From contig NZ_CALPCN010000003.1 in assembly GCF_943193045.1 (NCBI RefSeq), positions 124,001 to 188,000 on the forward strand: a DNA stretch of 64,000 nt. Direction: 5' to 3'. The stretch is from Pumilibacter muris. GTDB taxonomy: Bacteria; Bacillota; Clostridia; Christensenellales; Pumilibacteraceae. The notes beneath the pieces were generated by a model that was not told the DNA's origin, searched no databases, and was given only the letters and a program-made list of their open reading frames with translations. Positions 58,415-64,000 of this stretch are shown here, in pieces; position 1 is the stretch's first letter, and each line of letters begins with the position of its first letter. The translations under genes were made by a program, and so were the position numbers.

Positions 58415-59801
58415 CGAAATTGTTTTCTTCGTGTTCTTTAACTTCTTGCTCGCGCTTTCTGAACACTTTGGGAAATGTTGAGAACAGAACTGCGGCGGTT
58501 ATTATTCCCGCCGCAAAGTCGGCTATTCCTTCCGACAGATAAACTCCTTTAAATCCGAGAAAACGGGTGAGGGCAAAGCACAGAGGAATGAGTATAATCA
58601 CTTTGCGCAGCACGGCAAGAAAGAGCGCCGACTTTGCTCTTCCTAAAGCCACGTTCACGTTTTGCAACGTCATTTGCACAAAAAACATTATTGAGCCCAT
58701 AAGGAAAAGCGGCGAATATTTTTTAACGATTATCCGCACGCTTTCGCTCGCCGAAAACAAAAACGAGTAGGCTTGCGGAAACGCCATAGACGCCGACCAC
58801 ATAACTGCGGCGAAAATAAACGCAATCACGGTTACGCACTTTACGCCTTGCTTTAATCTGTCGGCGTTGCCTTTGCCGTAGTTGTAGCTAACGAACGGTT
58901 GCATGCCGTAGCCCAGCCCGTTAAGCGGCAGGGAAATGAGTTGCAAAGCGCTCAGCATAATGGTGAGCGCGGCTGTATAGTCTTTGTTTCCGCCTGTTGA
59001 GCGTTTAAGATTTATGTTAAACACAATTTGAATGGCGCATTCGGTGAGCGTCATAATAAAAGGGGAGAAGCCCAAAGAGACGATTGCGAATATTCGTTTG
59101 CCGTTCGACTTCATATCTTTTATTCGAAGTTTGAAAAAGCTTTTTTTTGAAAAAAAGAATACTGTAATCCATAAGAACGACAGGAATTGAGAAAGCACGG
59201 TTGCAAGGCTCGCACCTTTCACGCCCATATCGAGTGCGAAAATAAACAGAGGGTCTAACGCAATGTTGGCGAGCGCGCCTATAAGAACTGAAAACATTGC
59301 TGTAAGCGAATGTCCTTGCGCTGTTATAAACGGATTAAGACCTTGCGCCAAAAGTACGAAAACGGTTCCCGCCGAGTATATTTTTAAATAAGATTCCGCA
59401 AAATCGACTGCGCTTTCAGGACACCCGAAAAGCACGACTATTTGTCTTGCCGAGAAAAACGTTGCGACGCTAATTATTAAACCCGTAAGCAGTAGCAAAA
59501 CGAACGAAGTGTTAAATATTTTATCTGCTTCCGCTTTTTCGTTTTCTCCGAGTTTCATGCTTGCTCGCGGTGCTCCGCCCAACCCTATAAGGTTTGAAAA
59601 TGCTTGAATAATAAGCGTTATGGGTAGCACAATTCCGAGCGCCGCCAACGCGTCCATGCCCACGTCGTCTATTTTCGCAACATACATTCTGTCTACGATA
59701 TTATATAAGAACGTTATAAGTTGCGCGACAACGGCAGGTACCGTAAGTTTAAAAACCAACGGCAGTATTTTTTCTTTTTCCAATCGTTCGGCGGAATTCA
59801 T
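58404..59801 (-). CDS. MATE-family efflux transporter
   Basis: A 465-residue membrane protein with about 12 segments in two related halves. VPAVVAQLITFLYNIVDRMYVA at the start and GLGYGMQPFVSYNYGKGN at the start of half two are MATE signatures. It should export drugs or cationic metabolites using a sodium or proton gradient. Substrate unknown. No partner gene. Confidence 0.94.
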   Translation of the reverse strand: MNSAERLEKEKILPLVFKLTVPAVVAQLITFLYNIVDRMYVAKIDDVGMDALAALGIVLPITLIIQAFSNLIGLGGAPRASMKLGENEKAEADKIFNTSFVLLLLTGLIISVATFFSARQIVVLFGCPESAVDFAESYLKIYSAGTVFVLLAQGLNPFITAQGHSLTAMFSVLIGALANIALDPLFIFALDMGVKGASLATVLSQFLSFLWITVFFFSKKSFFKLRIKDMKSNGKRIFAIVSLGFSPFIMTLTECAIQIVFNINLKRSTGGNKDYTAALTIMLSALQLISLPLNGLGYGMQPFVSYNYGKGNADRLKQGVKCVTVIAFIFAAVMWSASMAFPQAYSFLFSASESVRIIVKKYSPLFLMGSIMFFVQMTLQNVNVALGRAKSALFLAVLRKVIILIPLCFALTRFLGFKGVYLSEGIADFAAGIITAAVLFSTFPKVFRKREQEVKEHEENNFVTE

Positions 59802-59854
59802 AGTTAGAATATTATATCACGGACTAATAAAAAATTCAATCGCTTTTCTGCGGA

Positions 59855-59883
59855 TTGACAAATTCTTTAAATTATGTTAGATT
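59855..59883 (+). promoter_or_regulatory. Promoter of methyltransferase gene, probably leaderless
   Basis: TTGACA (59855-59860) and TAGATT (59878-59883), spacer 17. The ATG at 59891 falls at the expected transcription start and lacks a ribosome site. Confidence 0.75.
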
Positions 59884-59890
59884 AAATCTT

Positions 59891-60643
59891 ATGAGTAACG
59901 TAAACAAATTCAGCAATAAAGCGAACGAATATTCGGCGGGCAGACCTTCTTACGCGAGCGGTTTAATAAACATGCTTTACGGTGAGCAAGGTTTTTGTTC
60001 GGGTTCGGCGATAGCGGATATAGGTTCGGGAACGGGCATATTCGCAAAACAGATGTTGGAAAGGGGAAGCGTTGTTTACGGCGTGGAACCTAACGACGAT
60101 ATGCGCAAAAGAGCGGAAGATGATTTGAGTCGCTTTGAAAAGTTTTATTCAATAAACGGAACTGACGAAAATACTACGCTGGAAAGCGGTTCGGTTGATT
60201 TCGTTACCGTCGCTCAAGCTTTCCACTGGTTTAACGTTATGCCGTTTAAAAAGGAATGTTCGCGCATATTAAAACCCGGCGGTAAAGTATTTTTAATTTG
60301 GAATACGCGCGACGCCGAAAGCGAAACAAACCGCAGGCAAGAAGTAATATTCAAGCGTTTTTGTCCGTCTTTCAAAGGTTTTAGCGGCGGCATAAAAGAA
60401 AACGACGAAAGAATACGTTCGTTTTTCGGCAACGATTTTACTTATGCCGAGTTCGCTAATCCGCTTTTGTATAACAGGGAAAAATTTATTCAAAGAAGTT
60501 TGTCGAGTTCTTATTCGCTTTGCTCAGCTAACGAACGCTACGGAGAATGTTTGCAGGCGTTAAACGACTTGTTCGATGAATTTTCTATCGACGGCGTTTT
60601 AGCCGTTCCGAATAAAACGGAAGTGTATTTCGGCGCGATATAA
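59891..60643 (+). CDS. Class I SAM-dependent methyltransferase
   Basis: A 250-residue protein. Motif I IADIGSGTGIFAKQM lies near residue 40, then VYGVEPNDDMRKRAE, the motif DFVTVAQAFHWF and ILKPGGKVFLIWNTRD. It belongs to the UbiE/SmtA-like group of small-molecule methylases; substrate unknown. The frame from 59855 would start inside the promoter, so the ATG at 59891 is chosen. Confidence 0.9.
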   Translation: MSNVNKFSNKANEYSAGRPSYASGLINMLYGEQGFCSGSAIADIGSGTGIFAKQMLERGSVVYGVEPNDDMRKRAEDDLSRFEKFYSINGTDENTTLESGSVDFVTVAQAFHWFNVMPFKKECSRILKPGGKVFLIWNTRDAESETNRRQEVIFKRFCPSFKGFSGGIKENDERIRSFFGNDFTYAEFANPLLYNREKFIQRSLSSSYSLCSANERYGECLQALNDLFDEFSIDGVLAVPNKTEVYFGAI

Positions 60644-60720
60644 TTGACTGAATTGCGCCGTTTAGTTAAATTCTGCTTAGAGTAACCTAAAAAATTGTTA
60701 AATGAAAAAATCGAGACGAA

Positions 60721-61104
60721 TTGCACTGTGGCGGCGTAACCGCGCAAAGATTAACCCCGCGCAAAAAGAACTCTTTATGGTTGGAGCTGAATAAAGAGCG
60801 CTGTCGAAGAATGGAAAAGTTGGGGCTTATGACTGACGCGGGGCGCGCCGTTTTGCCGGATATGTCGCCGTCCGGTTTTGTTATTGACAATGAAATTTTT
60901 AACGCATTACAGACTGACGCGGTAGTATGGAACAATTTTTTGAGTTTCCCGCAATTATATCGGCGTGTTGGAATCGACACGATACAAATCAAGAAAAAAC
61001 AATCCGAGCTTTTTCAAAGTCGTTTACAAAAATTTATTGAAAACACAAAGAGGGGTATAATGTACGGCGAATGGAACGACAACGGGCGACTACTTAATTA
61101 TTAG
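60721..61104 (+). pseudogene. Truncated YdeI/OmpD-associated-family gene
   Basis: 127 residues correspond to the C-terminal part of YdeI-like proteins (LTPRKKNSLWLELNKERCRRMEKLGLMTDAGR, then FENTKRG.MYGE-like end). Full-length proteins are about 190 residues and carry a domain before the RFTPR block; here the frame is closed by a stop about 15 bases upstream and the only start is a TTG without a ribosome site. I read it as a 5'-truncated remnant. A short functional form is possible. Confidence 0.55.
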
Positions 61105-61321
61105 GGTCTTTGTCATTTTCGACTAAACAATGTTTTATATAATCGCTTCGACTACCGTCCCAATAACAATGAATGCATCTGCCATCCTTAAAAATATGGC
61201 TACAATTCGGATAACCATATATTATACTTGCACATTCCGGGCATAAAGATTCCATCATTGAACTTGATTTAAGGAATTTACTGCCGCATTCATCACAAAT
61301 AGCGTATTTTTTATTTCTCAT
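61094..61321 (-). CDS. Small zinc-ribbon-like protein
   Basis: A 75-residue protein with paired cysteines: CDECGSK, SLCPECAS, NCSH and RCIHCYW, enough for two zinc knuckles. The function is unknown; similar small proteins occur in accessory DNA. It overlaps the 3' end of the YdeI remnant by 11 bases. AT-rich. Confidence 0.6.
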   Translation of the reverse strand: MRNKKYAICDECGSKFLKSSSMMESLCPECASIIYGYPNCSHIFKDGRCIHCYWDGSRSDYIKHCLVENDKDPNN

Positions 61322-61454
61322 AGTATGACTCGTAAGTTGCTAATTTGAATATTACATTGCAATCCAACATCCAAATATCCATTAGAAAAAAAATAAAACG
61401 CACCCATTTTTAAAAAGCGGTTCGTATTATTTCTCTTGGCGGAGCGGTAGTAAC

Positions 61455-61886
61455 CTAAAACGAATTTTTGTAACTTATAAAAATGTGGCACACGGCAAAA
61501 AGAACGGAAAAGAATATCAGCGGAATACTTGCCAAAACAATGCCGCCGAATAAGAATATGCAAGACGGAATTATCGAAAGCGAAAACGCTTTTAATTTAT
61601 CGTTTCTATTCCAACATATTGCCCAAAATATCAAATATGACAAGCATAAACTGCCTATTACAGCCAAATATACTATTAGCGTATAATTAAACCAAAAGTT
61701 AAAATACGTGTGCGGAATATTGAAAATCATAAATGCAAAACAGCCGTATCTGCCTATTTGTTCTAAAAGTTCAACCGCTTTATTGTGATAAGTGCTTTCG
61801 CCGTTTTTATGTTTTACGGCATAAATGATATTCGGTATCATAATAACCGCCATAACGGTAAGTCCGTAATAATTAAACCACCCCAT
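61455..61886 (-). CDS. Hypothetical integral membrane protein
   Basis: About 143 residues from the ATG at 61886, with four to five hydrophobic segments (MGWFNYYGLTVMAVIMIPNI, CFAFMIFNIPHTYFNFWF, LIVYLAVIGSLCLSYLIFW, IPSCIFLFGGIVLASIPLIF). The open frame extends to 61994, but that part overlaps the preceding small gene; the start is uncertain because the nearest GGAG is far from the ATG. No family recognised. Confidence 0.6.
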   Translation of the reverse strand: MGWFNYYGLTVMAVIMIPNIIYAVKHKNGESTYHNKAVELLEQIGRYGCFAFMIFNIPHTYFNFWFNYTLIVYLAVIGSLCLSYLIFWAICWNRNDKLKAFSLSIIPSCIFLFGGIVLASIPLIFFSVLFAVCHIFISYKNSF

Positions 61887-61926
61887 AACATTCGCCCAAA
61901 ATAATTTTTCTCCGTTAAATTGAAAT

Positions 61927-62094
61927 TTAATTTTCAATTTTAATAATAATGTCGTATGCAGTAGAACATTCTTCTTTTGATAATTTTGTTTCATTGACCA
62001 GATACTCTATTGCCTCATCTTTGCTATCAAATTTTTTTAATATATCTTTTACCTCTTTAAATTTATCAATAGCAACCTGAATTTCGGTGTTCAT
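61927..62094 (-). CDS. Small hypothetical helical protein
   Basis: 55 residues from the ATG at 62094, preceded by GAGGCGAG at good spacing. It is amphipathic and charged (IDKFKEVKDILKKFDSKDEA), with no known domain. It is read just before the membrane protein and may be its partner. Confidence 0.55.
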   Translation of the reverse strand: MNTEIQVAIDKFKEVKDILKKFDSKDEAIEYLVNETKLSKEECSTAYDIIIKIEN

Positions 62095-62202
62095 AATTTC
62101 TCGCCTCACTTGTAAATTACTGTTTATCGCTCTATATGAGCAAATAAATTATAGCATAAACGACAGTATTTTTCAACTATATGACAGCGTAAAAATGGAC
62201 TT

Positions 62203-62262
62203 ATGGCACTGTGGTGGGTGCTTGAATAAACAAGCGGCTCGTTTACGCTCGCCGTCAAGCAC
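62203..62262 (-). repeat. 60-bp hairpin repeat, copy B (inverted relative to copy A)
   Basis: Reverse complement of the element at 2139-2200 with few differences. Read on the minus strand it has arms GTGCTTGA and TCAAGCAC around CGGC...GCCG, then the tail CACCACAGTGCCAT. Confidence 0.7.
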
Positions 62263-62319
62263 CCGCGACAAAACCAACCAAACAAACCAAGAAACCGCCT
62301 AAAAAGCAAGGCGGCGGCT

Positions 62320-62366
62320 AAAATACGGCGACACGCGCAGGCTTTCCGTGTTCGCCGTATTTTTTT
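62320..62366 (+). terminator. Terminator-like hairpin
   Basis: AAATACGGCG-ACACG pairs with CGTG-CGCCGTATTT followed by T. A small GC hairpin CCGCC/GGCGG lies just before it. No gene ends here on the plus strand. Confidence 0.6.
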
Positions 62367-62478
62367 ACACCGCCGCACTTTCTGCTTTTTATTACGGCGC
62401 ATTCTTCTCAGAGTGTTATTCGCACCGTCTTTTTACCGCCGTTTACGCTACGTTATGCAAAACCGAAAAGGCAAAGAA

Positions 62479-62511
62479 AAAACCTAAACCGAGATGTTCG
62501 ATTTAGGTTTC
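62479..62511 (-). terminator. Hairpin beside tRNA-Ser fragment
   Basis: AAACCTAAA/TTTAGGTTT. It lies just 3' of the tRNA-Ser remnant on the minus strand and fits the old tRNA terminator. Confidence 0.6.
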
Positions 62512-62512
62512 A

Positions 62513-62574
<62 letters not shown>

Positions 62575-62681
62575 ATAAATATGTATTATCCCTATAATCG
62601 GGACATATTTCCCATTGCGTGGGATTTATTCCAGATGTCTGGAAAATGATTGTTCCGACTTGGAATGATAGGGGATAAAAG

Positions 62682-62711
62682 AAAACCGTATCGGCGTGAT
62701 ACGGTTTTTTA
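62682..62711 (-). terminator. Terminator of the repressor gene
   Basis: Perfect 11-bp arms AAAACCGTATC/GATACGGTTTT at the end of the gene read leftward, with TTTTCTTTT beyond it. Confidence 0.75.
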
Positions 62712-63170
62712 ATCTTCATAATATTCGGCGTCAAGTGACAAGAGTTCATCAGAGGCAAGGGCAAACAAGAGGTTTTCTAAATGTATTTTTGCTATTGTGA
62801 ATGAAATTAGAGTTTCGTTGTTTTTATTTTGCTCGTAGTGTTCTTTGGTTGTGTTATATTCTTCTAATGTGCTTTTTAAGCAATTTTTGGAATAATCACT
62901 TCCATGCATTTGGGTTTCTTCAATTACTCTTGGCGCAATTTCGCGTAGATGTATTTGTGTCTTTTTGTCCTCTCCGAATAAATATTCTATCGGTATGTGA
63001 AAAAGTCTGCTTAAAGTGATTAGTTTTTCGTATGATGGCTCTTGTCTTCCAGACTCCCAATTACTTATTGTGTTTTGTGTAGTATGTAGTAATTTTGCGA
63101 GGTCATGTTGTGTTAGTTTGTGCTTTTTTCTGAGAAAGCGCAAACGATTCATAAAAACATCATCAATCAT
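62709..63170 (-). CDS. XRE-family repressor, phage/ICE type
   Basis: A 153-residue protein. Residues about 8-62 are a Cro/C1 helix-turn-helix (LTQHDLAKLLHTTQNTISNW), followed by a helical, charged C-terminal region without a peptidase site, so it is not an autocleaving LexA/CI type. Two near-identical palindromes lie in the divergent region and are the likely operators. Such repressors maintain integrated elements. The ATG at 63170 is used although its ribosome site is poor. Confidence 0.85.
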   Translation of the reverse strand: MIDDVFMNRLRFLRKKHKLTQHDLAKLLHTTQNTISNWESGRQEPSYEKLITLSRLFHIPIEYLFGEDKKTQIHLREIAPRVIEETQMHGSDYSKNCLKSTLEEYNTTKEHYEQNKNNETLISFTIAKIHLENLLFALASDELLSLDAEYYED

Positions 63171-63230
63171 TATGTTTTAATTATAAACCATTTTGCGATA
63201 AATTGCAAGAAAAATTGTGTCCAAATACAT

Positions 63231-63250
63231 TTTATCGCAAAATGCGATAA
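63231..63250 (+). promoter_or_regulatory. Operator 1
   Basis: TTATCGCAAAATGCGATAA, palindrome just upstream of the -35 of the rightward promoter. A weaker variant, TTTTGCGATAAATTGCAA, lies near 63191-63208 close to the repressor start. Confidence 0.75.
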
Positions 63251-63255
63251 AATTG

Positions 63256-63284
63256 TTGACATTTGCAAAGCAATGGTTTATTAT
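63256..63284 (+). promoter_or_regulatory. Rightward promoter of the element
   Basis: TTGACA (63256-63261) and TATTAT (63279-63284), spacer 17, bracketed by the two operators. Confidence 0.85.
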
Positions 63285-63291
63285 ATAAGCA

Positions 63292-63310
63292 ATATCGCAA
63301 AATGCGATAT
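63292..63310 (+). promoter_or_regulatory. Operator 2
   Basis: ATATCGCAAAATGCGATAT, covering the expected transcription start. Its centre is 60 bases from that of operator 1, so both sites face the same helix side if about 10.5 bases per turn is roughly met. Confidence 0.75.
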
Positions 63311-63337
63311 TAGATTGTGTAAGGGAGTAGCGCAAAA

Positions 63338-63574
63338 ATGGATATGTGGGATTTAGTAAACGATTTGCAATTAGAAGTTGCAGAACTGCAAGAGACGCAA
63401 GAAGTGTTCGTTGAGGATTTAGGACAACTGCTTGTGAGTGAGAATGTAAGTAAGGATACACAAAAGCGGCTTGCATTGTTGTGTTTTATCGGAAACGCAA
63501 TGGCAAACCGCTTAGGCGGTTTGTGTAAGCGCATTTCGGACTTTTGGGGGATAGATTCTAAATTATCCGAATAG
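63338..63574 (+). CDS. Small hypothetical protein divergent from repressor
   Basis: 78 residues, acidic N-terminal coiled-coil-like helix (LVNDLQLEVAELQETQEVFVED) and a helical C-terminus. It is the first gene under the operator-controlled promoter, the usual place of a Cro-like or early element protein, but no helix-turn-helix is seen. A weak GGGAG precedes the ATG. Confidence 0.65.
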   Translation: MDMWDLVNDLQLEVAELQETQEVFVEDLGQLLVSENVSKDTQKRLALLCFIGNAMANRLGGLCKRISDFWGIDSKLSE

Positions 63575-64000
63575 TGCGGAAATGACGCTACAAGGGGCAA
63601 ATGCGGGCGAAAAATGCAAAGAGGTGGCAAAACTCTTTGCAAAGCGAAAACCCAAAACCAACCCCGCCACCCACGCCCCGCTTGCGGGGCGATATGGAGC
63701 GCCGTAACGGAGTGTAGGCAAGAGAAGTGAAATCAATCCGTTTAGGGTGGGGTTCCCTAAACGGACAACAGTGCGGTGGATTAGTGGGCAACCCAACGAA
63801 CTCCTATGGGTTCGGACTATGCGACGTGGGTTGTCCACTTATCCCCCCGCAAGACCGACGGGCGGAAGCATTGCGAACGCCCTGTGAAACGGTTGTGTGA
63901 CGGACGCATGCGGACGGTGCGTAGCCCGCCGCTTGCGTCGTGCCGTTGGTGTGAGCGTCAGCGAACACCGCGCAGTGCCCTTTGGGCGCCTCGCGCGCGT
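63575..64000. other. GC-rich, hairpin-rich non-coding region
   Basis: No coding frame is convincing. Hairpins in order: GCCCCG/CGGGGC (63675-63690); an 11-bp perfect arm pair TCCGTTTAGGG/CCCTAAACGGA (63737-63765); and a nested pair GTGGGCAACCCA/TGGGTTGTCCAC (63784-63795, 63827-63838, one mismatch) enclosing CGAAC/GTTCG. Candidate structured RNA, oriT or replication origin of the element. Confidence 0.5.

Noticed and set aside
63563-63838. 91-residue minus-strand frame at the right end
   Set aside because: It spans the nested hairpins, has no ribosome site and no recognisable domain.

Overview
The window looks like a chromosomal segment of a spore-forming, anaerobic, Gram-positive-type bacterium of the Bacillota/Clostridia. 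Support for this: a spoIIAA-spoIIAB-sigF operon, many lipoprotein signal peptides, an FprA-type flavodiiron protein, near-consensus sigma-A promoters (TTGACA-17-TATAAT class) and GGAGG ribosome sites. The wealth of surface glycan-degrading genes suggests a gut or plant-fibre fermenter. A finer placement (for example Christensenellales-like) would be a guess.

Layout. 1-5 kb is an accessory region: conserved hypothetical genes, a PPP-type phosphatase, and a complete AT-rich restriction-modification module related to EcoRV (controller, endonuclease, adenine methylase). 5.1-7.7 kb is the housekeeping set dnaX-ybaB-recR. 7.7-10.7 kb holds two minus-strand genes and a GH78-like enzyme. tRNA-Gly(CCC) follows, then the minus-strand queuosine operon queD-queE-folE-queC-queF, preceded by a leader that looks like a terminating riboswitch.

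14.4-34.6 kb is a glycan-utilisation locus. Its outer part has two related TIM-barrel-like lipoproteins, a solute-binding protein, two sugar permeases and two C-terminally anchored surface proteins. A lipoprotein phosphoesterase and a ROK regulator follow. The inner part has three apparently cytoplasmic enzymes: a DUF4838 protein, a GH78-like rhamnosidase and a sialate-O-acetylesterase-like SGNH esterase. REP-like repeats sit between several of these genes. 34.7-49.6 kb is an alpha-glucan/starch locus: surface pullulanase, a starch-binding-like lipoprotein, a MalEFG-type importer, a lipoprotein alpha-amylase, a glycogen/maltodextrin phosphorylase, a LacI regulator and a cytoplasmic GH13. Together they would bind and cut alpha-glucan outside, import oligosaccharides, and debranch and phosphorolyse them inside. 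Neither importer has an ATPase gene here, so a shared MsmX-type ATPase elsewhere is implied.

49.8-60.6 kb is mostly core or regulatory: comEC with a degenerate C-terminal domain, fprA, lipoproteins, an isochorismatase-family hydrolase, a five-tRNA cluster, spoIIA/sigF, a MATE exporter and a methyltransferase. 60.7-64 kb turns accessory again: a truncated YdeI-like gene, small hypothetical genes, a 3' half of tRNA-Ser that looks like an attachment site, a phage-like repressor with palindromic operators, and a GC-rich non-coding stretch full of hairpins. A 60-bp hairpin repeat occurs in opposite orientation near both accessory ends.

Most interesting leads: the unassigned que leader, the paralogous DEP/YDxYPL lipoproteins, the shared Cys-Gly-Gly-Ser C-terminal anchor, the tRNA-Ser integration scar with its repressor switch, and the inverted 60-bp element. 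All function calls come from reading the sequence and remembered family features; no database search was run.
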